Shown: piece by piece, positions 53,758-61,474 of the stretch
Numbering within the stretch: the first letter of the stretch is position 1
Layout: the number at the start of each line of letters is the position of its first letter
Assembly: GCF_041058985.1 (NCBI RefSeq)
Contig: NZ_JBEHZE010000001.1
Span: forward strand, 2,604,001 to 2,668,000
Length of the DNA stretch: 64,000 nucleotides
Direction of reading: 5' to 3'
Source: Hyphococcus lacteus
GTDB lineage: Bacteria; Pseudomonadota; Alphaproteobacteria; Caulobacterales; Parvularculaceae
The notes under the pieces: generated by a model
Seen by the model: the letters and a program-made list of their open reading frames with translations, nothing else
The model's database searches: none
What the model was told of the DNA's origin: nothing
Made by a program: the position numbers and the translations under genes

Positions 53758-53952
53758 TCAGAACTTAAAAAGCTTTTCTGCCTCTGACTTGGATGAACCG
53801 CGATCGCTCTTTGCCGCTTCGCACCGTTCAATTTCCGCCTTCAGGGAAGCAATACGGTCATCAAGATCATTCACCGAAAGGCTATAAAGATCTTGTTTCG
53901 CCAGATACCCTAGCGTCAAATCCGGATTTTCATTGAGATCTTCTGGGTCCAT
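53758..53952 (-). CDS. DUF1192 family protein
   Basis: A 64-residue acidic protein. The diagnostic segment is LSVNDLDDRIASLKAEIERCEAAK, a short coiled coil after the disordered start MDPEDLNENPDLTL. DUF1192 proteins are common in alphaproteobacteria beside the quinone oxidoreductase gene seen here on the opposite strand; their function is unknown. AGGAG lies at ideal spacing. The gene converges on pirin and diverges from the oxidoreductase across about 105 bp. Confidence 0.88.
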   Translation of the reverse strand: MDPEDLNENPDLTLGYLAKQDLYSLSVNDLDDRIASLKAEIERCEAAKSDRGSSKSEAEKLFKF

Positions 53953-54056
53953 GATGCACTCCTGACGAAATCTGTTGCCAATATCCGCTTATCGGCAATT
54001 TAGCGGGATGGTTTCCGCCGACGCAACCATAAGCACCACACGCAAAGGTTAAACCA

Positions 54057-55049
54057 ATGACCGATATTTCAAAATCCATGCGCGCTATAGAAATCTCTAC
54101 ACCCGGTGGCCCAGAAGTTCTCAAAATCACTGAGCGTCCGACGCCAATCATTCGCGAAAACGAAGTGCTGCTTGCCATAAAAGCCGCCGGCGTGAATCGC
54201 CCCGACGTCCTACAGCGCATGGGCATGTATCCGCCGCCTCCGGGCGCTACCGACATTCCCGGCTTAGAGGCCGCGGGTGTGGTTGCGGCTATCGGTAAAA
54301 ATGTTTCCGACATCAACGTTGGCGACAAAATTTGTGCGCTTTTGCCCGGTGGTGGATATGCGGATTTTGCGACAGTAGACGCTGGCTCATGCTTGCCGGT
54401 GCCAACGGGGTTCACCTTTGAACAGGCTGCTGCCCTGCCCGAAACGGTATTTACGGTTTGGGCCAACATGATTGATGATGGCGATTTGAAAGCTGGCGAA
54501 ACATTACTCGTTCATGGCGGAACCAGCGGCATCGGCGCAATGGCCATCGCAATGGCAAAGGCGTTTGGCGCAAAAGTCATTGCGACCGCCGGCAGTGACG
54601 AAAAATGCCAAGCGGCACTCAATTTGGGGGCGGACGCCACTTACAATTATCGCGATGCCCCGTGGGATAAAGAAATCGCTGATAATGGCGGGGCTGACGT
54701 GGTGTTAGATATGACCGGCGGCGACTTCGTTGCGCGAAACATCAGTTGCCTTAACCACGGCGGACGTCATGTCTCCATCGCATTTCTACGCGGTGCCGAA
54801 GCCAAGATTAATATCCTGCCGATAATGCAAAAACGCCTGCGATTGTCCGGCTCAACCATGAAAGCCCGTGCGCTTTCGGAGAAAGCCCGGCTCGCCCGAG
54901 ATATTGAAAAACAGGTCTGGCCACATCTGGAAAGCGGGAAAATGGCGGTCACAATCGACAAAATTTTCCCGCTCGAACAGGCGTCAGAAGCCCATAAACA
55001 CATGGAGTCTGGGGCCCATGTCGGAAAAATCATCCTAAAAACCCGGTAA
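54057..55049 (+). CDS. NAD(P)H quinone oxidoreductase, PIG3 type
   Basis: A 330-residue zinc-free medium-chain reductase. The GroES-like N-terminal domain carries IKAAGVNRPDVLQRMGMYPPPPG, typical of the PIG3 group. The Rossmann motif is LVHGGTSGIGAMAIAMAKAFGA. ATAGSDEKCQAALNLGAD and LDMTGGDFVARNI follow. The protein probably reduces quinones with NADPH. AAAGG lies before the ATG. The placement next to DUF1192 and trcR recurs in relatives. A hairpin follows the gene. Confidence 0.93.
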   Translation: MTDISKSMRAIEISTPGGPEVLKITERPTPIIRENEVLLAIKAAGVNRPDVLQRMGMYPPPPGATDIPGLEAAGVVAAIGKNVSDINVGDKICALLPGGGYADFATVDAGSCLPVPTGFTFEQAAALPETVFTVWANMIDDGDLKAGETLLVHGGTSGIGAMAIAMAKAFGAKVIATAGSDEKCQAALNLGADATYNYRDAPWDKEIADNGGADVVLDMTGGDFVARNISCLNHGGRHVSIAFLRGAEAKINILPIMQKRLRLSGSTMKARALSEKARLARDIEKQVWPHLESGKMAVTIDKIFPLEQASEAHKHMESGAHVGKIILKTR

Positions 55050-55080
55050 AACCGCCTTGGCGGCGACCGCCAAACGGTTT
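55049..55080 (+). terminator. Probable terminator after the quinone oxidoreductase gene
   Basis: TTGGCGG / CCGCCAA with a 3-nt loop, extended by AAACCG / CGGTTT outside with a small internal mismatch, starting at the stop codon. The downstream run of T is short. Confidence 0.5.
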
Positions 55081-55208
55081 ATATGCGCCATAGAAATTCG
55101 CTTTCCCCCAAAATTTCCGGCGGTTAGCGCGGCTCACCAGACCGGCGGGCCGCCCGTTTTGACTTTTGATCGTTCTGGTTTTGGGCATACCCTTTTTGGA
55201 GACTATTC

Positions 55209-55895
55209 ATGGCTGATCTTCCACTCATGCCGATTGCGACTGCGGTTTGGCTCATCGACAATACGTCGCTGACATTTGACCAAATTGCTGATTTTTGTGG
55301 CGTGCACCCGCTACAGGTAAAAGGCATTGCTGACGGTGATGTTGGTGCTGGCGTACGAGGCATCAATCCGATCACGACAAACCAGCTCACCCGCGATGAA
55401 CTCGACATAGCCGAAAAAGACGGCGATCACCGCCTGAAATTGTCTCGTCCGAAAACAATCGTGTCCGATAAACCGCGAAAAGGTGGCCGTTACACGCCGG
55501 TGTCTAAACGCCAAAATCGCCCAGATGCGATTGCGTGGATGGTACGTAATCACCCAGAAGTCACTGACGCGCAAATCGGCAAATTACTCGGCACAACAAA
55601 GACAACGATCTCTGCTGTGCGTGATCGTAGCCATTGGAACACTGCCAATCTTACGCCGCGCGATCCGGTTGGTCTTGGCCTTTGCTCACAAATTGATCTC
55701 GACATGGTTGTGCGCAAAGCGGCAGCGAAACGCGCCAAGCTGATGAAAGAAAACCCCGAAGCCTTCCCGAATGAAGGTCCATCGCTTGAGCCAACACAAG
55801 ACAATGATGACGAAGCAGACAATCAAAATCGCTCATTCGATCCTGAAAAAGTATTTTCCGAATTTAGCAAAGGCGATCAGTCATCTGATGATTAG
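55209..55895 (+). CDS. trcR: TrcR-type cell-cycle transcriptional regulator (DUF1013)
   Basis: A 228-residue DUF1013 protein, the family annotated as the cell-cycle regulator TrcR. It starts MADLPLMPIATAVWLIDNTS and has two helix-turn-helix-like parts: LTFDQIADFCGVHPLQVKGIA near residues 20-40 and VTDAQIGKLLGTTKTTISAV near residues 115-140. TPVSKRQNRPDAIAWMVRNHPE is the conserved centre. The C-terminal tail is acidic and variable. GGAGA precedes the ATG. With rcdA in the same window it supports CtrA-type cell-cycle control. A strong terminator follows. Confidence 0.9.
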   Translation: MADLPLMPIATAVWLIDNTSLTFDQIADFCGVHPLQVKGIADGDVGAGVRGINPITTNQLTRDELDIAEKDGDHRLKLSRPKTIVSDKPRKGGRYTPVSKRQNRPDAIAWMVRNHPEVTDAQIGKLLGTTKTTISAVRDRSHWNTANLTPRDPVGLGLCSQIDLDMVVRKAAAKRAKLMKENPEAFPNEGPSLEPTQDNDDEADNQNRSFDPEKVFSEFSKGDQSSDD

Positions 55896-55920
55896 ACTGA
55901 CCAAGCTTGCCTGAACGGAT

Positions 55921-55948
55921 AAAAAACCCGCCACTGGCGGGTTTTTTT
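55921..55948. terminator. Bidirectional terminator between trcR and the SDR gene
   Basis: AAAAAACCCGCC / GGCGGGTTTTTT with a 3-nt loop, about 25 bp after the trcR stop codon and 18 bp from the SDR 3' end. There are A and T runs on both sides. Confidence 0.9.
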
Positions 55949-55965
55949 ATAGAAGGCTACCCTTC

Positions 55966-56751
55966 CTAAGACGGTTTCTTTTTGACGATACTGCCGGAAT
56001 TCACTGCCAGTTTTCCGCCATCCACATAAAGAGTTTGACCGGTCACATAAGACGCTGAGTCACTGGCGAGGAAGTGCACCACATCAGCCACCTCATCCGG
56101 GTCGCCGATCCGTTGAAGCGGTGTCGCCGCGCGTTCGCGGTCCCGTGCATTTTCATCGACTGACTGTCCCTTGAGGGTGCCTACACCCACCAGATTTGCC
56201 CGCACACCATAGGGCGACATGGCCATTGCGATCGCTTTTGTAAGCTGGCTTAGACCACCTTGCGACGCCGCAAATGCGACATGATCAGGATCAGCGGTCA
56301 CCGCTTGAACAGAGCCGATATTCACGATAACGCCCGGTGACGCTGGGCGGTTTGCGTCATCAAGGCGTTTCACAAATTGTTTCGCAACGGCCTGATTGAT
56401 CAAAAAAGCGCCGCCGACATTTCCGTCAACGACACGATCAAAATCTTCTTCGCTGGTTTCAAGAAACGGCGCTGCAAACTTTACCATCACCGTATGGGCT
56501 AAAACGTCGATGCGGCCATAAGCATCTATCGCCTCTGCGATAATATTGTGAACCTGAAGCCGGTTGGCGACATCAGCGTGAACATAGGTCACTTCGGCAC
56601 CCGCTTCACGCAGTTCGTCAGCTAATTGCTTACCTGCATCTTCGTTGGGGTCAGCCAAAACAAGCCTGTCACCGTCGCTTGCAAAGCGTCTTGCGCAGGC
56701 CGCGCCCACGCCACGCGCGGCTCCGGTGATGATGACTGATCTGTGCGGCAT
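55966..56751 (-). CDS. Short-chain dehydrogenase-like protein lacking the catalytic Tyr and Lys
   Basis: A 261-residue classical SDR fold. The cofactor site is intact: VIITGAARGVGAACARRF. An acidic residue after the second strand (VLADPNED) suggests NAD preference. The catalytic Ser is present (NIGSVQAV, about residue 147) and so is the structural Asn (DGNVGGAF). The YxxxK pair, however, is replaced: the segment reads HVAFAASQGG, with Phe at the Tyr position and Gln at the Lys position. The NNAG motif is also changed (LAHTV). The C-terminal GQTLYVDGG is normal. It is either inactive or uses other chemistry. The start has GGAA upstream. Confidence 0.85.
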   Translation of the reverse strand: MPHRSVIITGAARGVGAACARRFASDGDRLVLADPNEDAGKQLADELREAGAEVTYVHADVANRLQVHNIIAEAIDAYGRIDVLAHTVMVKFAAPFLETSEEDFDRVVDGNVGGAFLINQAVAKQFVKRLDDANRPASPGVIVNIGSVQAVTADPDHVAFAASQGGLSQLTKAIAMAMSPYGVRANLVGVGTLKGQSVDENARDRERAATPLQRIGDPDEVADVVHFLASDSASYVTGQTLYVDGGKLAVNSGSIVKKKPS

Positions 56752-56875
56752 TTCATTATTCCAAAATAAAGACGCGGCGCACAAATGTGCGCCGCCCATG
56801 ATAGATATTCGAATGTCTGTATTGTAATCTTCCGGTCATAGGATAACAACCCAATGCCTTTGATTACGTCCCTAG

Positions 56876-57058
56876 TTAATTCGGACTATTGTTCTGTGTC
56901 CTGAACTCTCTAAGTTGGTCTTTTATCTTAAGTTTCTTTCGTTTTAGTTCCACAATGCGAAGGTCATCAGATCCCGGGTGTTTGATTTCAGCTGAAATAG
57001 CCGCCTCCAACTCCTGGTGCCGCTGGTTGAGCGAATCCATATGAGCCTTAATTGCCAT
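56876..57058 (-). CDS. YdcH family protein (DUF465), short form
   Basis: A 60-residue coiled-coil protein. The DUF465 pattern is clear: LNQRHQELEAAISAEIKHPG, then LRIVELKRKKLKIKDQLREF. Such proteins are widespread in proteobacteria and lack a firm function. It diverges from the ubiX region. A second, longer YdcH protein is encoded about 1.3 kb away on the plus strand (58334-58666) and shares the ELKRKKLKIKDQL core (there ARLKKKKLQLKDLI). Confidence 0.85.
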   Translation of the reverse strand: MAIKAHMDSLNQRHQELEAAISAEIKHPGSDDLRIVELKRKKLKIKDQLREFRTQNNSPN

Positions 57059-57210
57059 AATTGGCCTCCTTTGCTTCGTGGGATAGCATATTAAAGCACA
57101 AATACCCCCACCTTGTCACGCATAGTTGTGTTAAGAACCATCAATCCTGTCGCATGGTGATTGATACAATTTTACGCTATGGAACGAACGGCCAAGACAT
57201 TGAGATTGTG

Positions 57211-57798
57211 ATGAAAACACCCCGCCGAATCATTGTTGGCGTTACTGGCGCATCAGGCGCAATTTACGCGAAACGCACGCTCGAAGCGCTGCGTGGAACT
57301 GACGTCGAAACCCACTTGGTTCTTAGTCGCGCCAGCGAGATCACGATTCGCTATGAGCTTGATTTGGCCGCCAGCGATATAGAAGCACTAGCCGACCAGC
57401 GTTATGCTGTGGGCGATATCGCTGCGCCGATTGCGTCCGGTTCATATAAGACGATTGGTATGCTGATTACCCCTTGTTCTGTGCGCACCATGTCAGAAAT
57501 TGCAACGGGTATCACTAGCTCTCTACTCACGCGCGCCGCAGACGTCGTGCTAAAAGAAAAGCGCCGATTGGTTCTGATGGTGCGTGAAACGCCATTGCAT
57601 CTTGGGCATTTGCGCACGATGACATCCCTCGCCGAGATGGGGGCTATTATTGCGCCGCCACTGCCTGCTTTTTACGCAGAACCACAAAGCCTCGACGATC
57701 TCGTTGATCAATCCGTAGGTCGCGCACTTGACCTGTTTGATGTCGATACGCCGCTTGTCAAACGCTGGGGTGAAGACCTCGAAAAAGGGCGTCGTTAA
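57211..57798 (+). CDS. ubiX: Flavin prenyltransferase UbiX
   Basis: Makes prenylated FMN, the cofactor of UbiD decarboxylase in ubiquinone synthesis. The 195-residue protein has VGVTGASGAIYAKRTLEAL, LVLSRAS, PIASGSYKTIGMLITPCS, the conserved Cys and Ser sites, and LVLMVRETPLHLGHLRTM. The frame is open well upstream; I chose the ATG giving the usual length (MKTPRRIIVGV) and a weak GAGA. An earlier in-frame ATG adds 19 residues. The next gene begins immediately after its stop. COQ9, encoded in the same window, also serves ubiquinone synthesis. Confidence 0.94.
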   Translation: MKTPRRIIVGVTGASGAIYAKRTLEALRGTDVETHLVLSRASEITIRYELDLAASDIEALADQRYAVGDIAAPIASGSYKTIGMLITPCSVRTMSEIATGITSSLLTRAADVVLKEKRRLVLMVRETPLHLGHLRTMTSLAEMGAIIAPPLPAFYAEPQSLDDLVDQSVGRALDLFDVDTPLVKRWGEDLEKGRR

Positions 57799-58308
57799 TT
57801 GCGTGCTGACGATAATCCTTTTTGGCTATGGTCGCTCGCCCATTATGGCCGGGCGGAACTAACCTTGCTGCGCCTTCAAGACGAACATCAATGCGACGTG
57901 AATATCATTTTGTTTTGTTGTTGGTGCTCGGAAGAATATGCGGCGTTGGATCAAACCGATTTAAATGCCGCCATCACCCTAAGCCAAGATTGGACGGCGC
58001 AAATCATCAAACCGATCCGGGCGGCACGAAAACATTTGAAAAATGCGATCCCGCCCCAAGAAGCATTGCGCGACACAGTCAAAAACGCAGAGCTTTCGGC
58101 CGAACATGCGCTTCAGAATATGCTTTATCAATTCGCAACTGAACGTCTGAAAAGTGCAAAAAATAAGAAGAATAATCAGGCAAACGAAATCGCACGTAAA
58201 AACCTTGGGTTTTATGACGCACAATTATTACCCAAAGATCGCGCGCGTGAGGCGTTGCTTCAGGACCTAATCCCTCATATTTTTGCCACGTCGCACGACC
58301 CGAACTAG
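57799..58308 (+). CDS. TIGR02444 family protein (TTG start)
   Basis: A 169-residue helical protein matching the TIGR02444 (DUF2390) pattern: FWLWSLAHYGRAELTLLRLQ followed by CDVNIILFCCWC. The rest is amphipathic helices rich in Lys, Ala and Gln. Its function is unknown. The start is TTG immediately after the ubiX stop codon, with AAGGG about 9 nt before it; no ATG lies near the conserved N-terminus. It lies between ubiX and the longer YdcH gene on the same strand, probably as one transcript. Confidence 0.83.
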   Translation: MRADDNPFWLWSLAHYGRAELTLLRLQDEHQCDVNIILFCCWCSEEYAALDQTDLNAAITLSQDWTAQIIKPIRAARKHLKNAIPPQEALRDTVKNAELSAEHALQNMLYQFATERLKSAKNKKNNQANEIARKNLGFYDAQLLPKDRAREALLQDLIPHIFATSHDPN

Positions 58309-58333
58309 GCGGCCACATGATCAGGATGACGCG

Positions 58334-58666
58334 ATGACCGACGACATAACGCCGCCAAACGATAACGAACCCAACAAGGGTGATCCGGCTAACAGCGAGA
58401 AGAAGCGCACAAAATCCGTATTGCTGTCCGGGATTGTCGATGGCCCTTATGACAAAGACTTTGCTGGTGCCAATGACGAAGCGTTGGTCATTCGACTTGC
58501 AACCCTCGAAGAGGAGCATCGCGATCTAGATGCGGCGATCACATCGCTCGAGCTAAACTCGCCTTATGAACGCCTGACGATTGCGCGTCTTAAAAAGAAA
58601 AAACTTCAACTCAAAGATCTCATTCAGGATGTCAAAGACGCGATGCTGCCCGATATCATCGCCTAA
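58334..58666 (+). CDS. YdcH family protein (DUF465), long form
   Basis: A 110-residue protein with an unusual N-terminal half (about 45 polar residues, Asn/Pro/Asp-rich, then SVLLSGIVDGPYDKDF) followed by a YdcH-type helical hairpin: RLATLEEEHRDLDAAITSLE and LTIARLKKKKLQLKDLI. The hairpin is like the short YdcH protein encoded nearby on the other strand. AGGA precedes the ATG. The extra N-terminal region distinguishes it from normal 60- to 80-residue DUF465 proteins. It follows the TIGR02444 gene by about 25 bp. Confidence 0.82.
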   Translation: MTDDITPPNDNEPNKGDPANSEKKRTKSVLLSGIVDGPYDKDFAGANDEALVIRLATLEEEHRDLDAAITSLELNSPYERLTIARLKKKKLQLKDLIQDVKDAMLPDIIA

Positions 58667-58669
58667 AAT

Positions 58670-59392
58670 TCAGCCGCTTTTCTGGCGTGCTTTAACTTCG
58701 TACATCGCACTATCGGCGCGCTCCATGGCCTCATCGGCGGACAGGCCCTTCGCAATTTCGACAACGCCACAGGAAATTCGCGCCGTAAACGACTCTTCTT
58801 TCCACGATACCGGCACGGCCGCCACAGCTTCGGTCAACTGAGACGCTTTCAGTTCTGCTGTTTGTTTGTCAGCCTGATTCAGCAACAAACCCAGCTCATC
58901 TCCGCCCAAACGCCCGATCACATCAGTCTGGCGAATGTTCGTCGTCAGGATTTTGCTCACATGCTGAAGCGCAGCGTCACCGGCACCATGGCCCATCCCG
59001 TCGTTGATTTTTTTCAAATCATTGAGGTCGATAAAAACGAGGCTCGCACGCATGCCATAACGCTCGATCATCGCCATGGCCCGGTTCAATTCGCGCACGA
59101 AAGCGCGGCGATTAAACAAATCCAAAAGCGGGTCACGATCTGCGAGACGTTCTAGTTCAAAAATGCTCTCGCGCGCATCAGCAAGCTCGTTGCGTAAGGT
59201 TTGCACCTCGGTCATCAAGGAAACCAACGCATCGCGCACTTTTGGCGTTAATTCAGCTTCCGGGATACCGCCAAGCGAAACAACATCACTAATGCTCTGG
59301 GCATCACGCGGTGTCGATGAGGCCGCATTCGCCCCCTGTTTTCGCCCGAGGCGGGAGCTCGCCATCGATTTCGGTGCGTCACCAATTTTCAT
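58670..59392 (-). CDS. Diguanylate cyclase (GGDEF domain)
   Basis: Makes c-di-GMP. The 240-residue protein has a short N-terminal region with a probable coiled coil (VSLMTEVQTLRNELADARES, then FELERLADRD) and a GGDEF domain (about residues 85-240). DRDPLLDLFNRRAFVREL opens the domain, FIDLNDLKKINDGMGHGAGD is the metal/substrate part, and the active site reads GGDEL. An RQTD inhibition site lies five residues before it, so product inhibition is likely. No membrane helix or known sensor domain is seen. GGGAG precedes the ATG. It and the EAL protein form the visible c-di-GMP pair of the window. Confidence 0.92.
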   Translation of the reverse strand: MKIGDAPKSMASSRLGRKQGANAASSTPRDAQSISDVVSLGGIPEAELTPKVRDALVSLMTEVQTLRNELADARESIFELERLADRDPLLDLFNRRAFVRELNRAMAMIERYGMRASLVFIDLNDLKKINDGMGHGAGDAALQHVSKILTTNIRQTDVIGRLGGDELGLLLNQADKQTAELKASQLTEAVAAVPVSWKEESFTARISCGVVEIAKGLSADEAMERADSAMYEVKARQKSG

Positions 59393-59855
59393 TCAACACT
59401 CCCGGCCCGACTCGTGCCCGACCCCTGTCATGGTAGTCAATACGGCCACCTTACCAAATATCCATACAGTGATTGCATTTCATCCGCCAACAATAGCACT
59501 GCGCATTTTTTCACGGAAACACACCTTGTTTTAAGGCCCAAAGACCTTAGTCGGTGCGGGGTTCAACCATTCAGCGCAACCAATGCTCGGTTCAACGCTT
59601 GTGCCTTGTGACAGGCGTCGCGGCGGCCCAATTTAACTCTTGCGGATATGACCGTGCGGAAGTCCCCTTCAACAGCACGGTTGCTCCCGCGTCCGGTGAG
59701 AGGAGACGTTGGTTTTCGCGCCCCCGTCAAACGGCTAGCGTCTCCTCGTCGGTCGCCATTCAAATCACTGCATTTTGTAGCAATTTTCGGCTTTTCCTTG
59801 CGCCATTGCCTGCCCCTGCTATAAGCGCCGCTTCTTTGGCGAGGGAGACAAAATC
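59393..59855. other. 463-bp region before purE without a convincing gene, rich in hairpins
   Basis: No convincing protein gene lies here. Two clear inverted repeats were seen: ACCGTGC / GCACGGT (59651-59657 and 59675-59681, 17-nt loop), and GAGGAGACG / CGTCTCCTC (59700-59708 and 59739-59747, 30-nt loop). A small AAGG / CCTT hairpin lies near 59534. The density of stems suggests a structured RNA or a long 5' leader of purEK. 6S RNA is linked to pur genes in some bacteria, but I could not match its conserved shape here. Confidence 0.35.
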
Positions 59856-60356
59856 ATGGGCCAAGCGCAAGAGCGCCCCACAGTCGGCATTATCATGGGC
59901 TCGCGCTCAGATTGGCCAACCATGACGCGTGCCGCAGAAATGCTCGAAACCCTTGGCGTCCCCTTTGAAACAAAGGTGGTCTCCGCGCACCGGACCCCTG
60001 ATCGGCTTTATGACTACGCCAAAAACGCGAAATTGCGCGGGCTAAAAATCATCATTGCGGGCGCTGGCGGCGCGGCCCATCTGCCCGGTATGGCCGCATC
60101 AATGACCCCCCTTCCCGTGATTGGCGTCCCGGTTCAATCAAAGGCACTCAAGGGGCTTGATAGCCTTTTGTCGATCGTTCAGATGCCGGCTGGCATACCG
60201 GTTGCGACGGTTGCCATCGGCGAAGCTGGCGCGGCCAATGCGGGTCTGATGGCTGTTTCTATTCTCGCGACCACCGACGACGCACTCGCTGCGCGACTTG
60301 ATGCTTTTCGCGAAAAACAATCGGCCTCAGTGTTGGAGACTGTCGAAGACGAATGA
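59856..60356 (+). CDS. purE: N5-carboxyaminoimidazole ribonucleotide mutase PurE
   Basis: Class I PurE (166 residues), moving the carboxyl group from N5-CAIR to give CAIR in purine synthesis. Signature parts are IIMGSRSDWPTM, SAHRTPDRLYDYAKNA (catalytic His), IIAGAGGAAHLPGM and VPVQSKALKGLDSLLS. GAGGGAGA precedes the ATG. The stop overlaps the purK start (ATGA), so the two are translationally coupled, as in many bacteria. The hairpin-rich region lies directly upstream. Confidence 0.97.
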   Translation: MGQAQERPTVGIIMGSRSDWPTMTRAAEMLETLGVPFETKVVSAHRTPDRLYDYAKNAKLRGLKIIIAGAGGAAHLPGMAASMTPLPVIGVPVQSKALKGLDSLLSIVQMPAGIPVATVAIGEAGAANAGLMAVSILATTDDALAARLDAFREKQSASVLETVEDE

Positions 60357-61474
60357 CCGGCGCGATCAATCATCCCGATATCATCGAACCAAACGGGACC
60401 ATCGGCATTCTCGGTGGTGGACAGTTGGCGCGGATGCTCGGCACTGCTGCCGCAGAGCTAGGCCTTAAATGTCACATCTTCTGCCCGGACGAACGCGCGC
60501 CCGCCTATGACATTGCTGCGCAAACCACCATTGCATCTTACACGGATGAAAAAGCACTGGCGGCTTTTGCCGCTGCGGTTGATGTTATCACCTATGAATT
60601 TGAAAATGTCCCGGCTGACTCGGTCGCCTATTTGACATCGCTCGGGGCCAAAGTCCGCCCCGGTGCAAAGGCGTTAGAGACGTCACAAGACCGTTTGGTA
60701 GAAAAGCAATTCATCAACGAGATTGGCGCAAAAACAGCAGCCTTTCATCCCGTTGATGATCTTGAAAGCCTAAAGACTGGTCTTCAAAACGTTGGCCGCC
60801 CGGCGATATTAAAAACGCGCCGCCTTGGTTATGACGGGAAAGGCCAGACACGGATCAAAACCGCTGAGGCCGATCTTTCCGCCGCTTATGAAAAAGCGAT
60901 TGCCTTTGCTTGGGAAGAAGTCGGCGCGGCACCATCAATCCTCGAAGGTTTTGTGCCTTTTGAACGCGAAATCTCAGTTATCGGTGCACGCACAAGCGAA
61001 GGCGACATTCAGCTCTATGACCCTGCGGAGAATGTTCATCGCGACGGAATTTTAAAGACCTCAACGGTGCCCGCGAACATCACCGACGCGACGGCCAATA
61101 ACGCCCGCGCGATCACAACAAAAATGCTGCAAGAACTAGATTATGTTGGTGTGATGGGCGTTGAGTTTTTTGTACTCAAAGATGGCAGCTTGATCGTCAA
61201 TGAATACGCGCCGCGTGTACATAATTCCGGTCACTGGACCCAAGATGCCTGCGCGATTTCACAATTCGAGCAACATATTCGCGCTGTTGCCGGCTGGCCG
61301 CTTGGCGATCCGCGTCGTCATTCAAACGCAGTGATGGAAAATCTAATCGGCAATGAGGCCCATAACTGGCGTGAGTTGGCCAACGAGCCAAACACGGGCC
61401 TCCATCTTTACGGCAAACGCGAAGCCCGGGCTGGCCGTAAGATGGGGCACGTCACTCGGATCACAAAATCTTAA
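60353..61474 (+). CDS. purK: N5-carboxyaminoimidazole ribonucleotide synthase PurK
   Basis: ATP-grasp enzyme (373 residues) that makes N5-CAIR from AIR, bicarbonate and ATP. IGILGGGQLARMLGTAAAELG opens the N-terminal domain, YEFENVP follows, then RLGYDGKGQTRI (ATP-grasp lid), FVPFEREISVIGARTSEG, VGVMGVEFFVLKDGSLIVNE and APRVHNSGHWTQDAC. The C-terminal GLHLYGKREARAGRKMGHVT is typical. The start is coupled to purE and the stop overlaps the convergent COQ9 gene by 4 bp. Confidence 0.97.
   Translation: MTGAINHPDIIEPNGTIGILGGGQLARMLGTAAAELGLKCHIFCPDERAPAYDIAAQTTIASYTDEKALAAFAAAVDVITYEFENVPADSVAYLTSLGAKVRPGAKALETSQDRLVEKQFINEIGAKTAAFHPVDDLESLKTGLQNVGRPAILKTRRLGYDGKGQTRIKTAEADLSAAYEKAIAFAWEEVGAAPSILEGFVPFEREISVIGARTSEGDIQLYDPAENVHRDGILKTSTVPANITDATANNARAITTKMLQELDYVGVMGVEFFVLKDGSLIVNEYAPRVHNSGHWTQDACAISQFEQHIRAVAGWPLGDPRRHSNAVMENLIGNEAHNWRELANEPNTGLHLYGKREARAGRKMGHVTRITKS

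Noticed and set aside
59563..59763. 66-residue minus-strand frame before purE
   Set aside because: TTG start without ribosome-binding site, basic composition without a pattern, and it runs through both perfect hairpins; a structured region is more likely.
59510..59830. 6S RNA gene next to purE
   Set aside because: Position is suggestive, but I could not draw the long closing stem and central bubble or match conserved 6S sequence; kept only as a hairpin-rich region.
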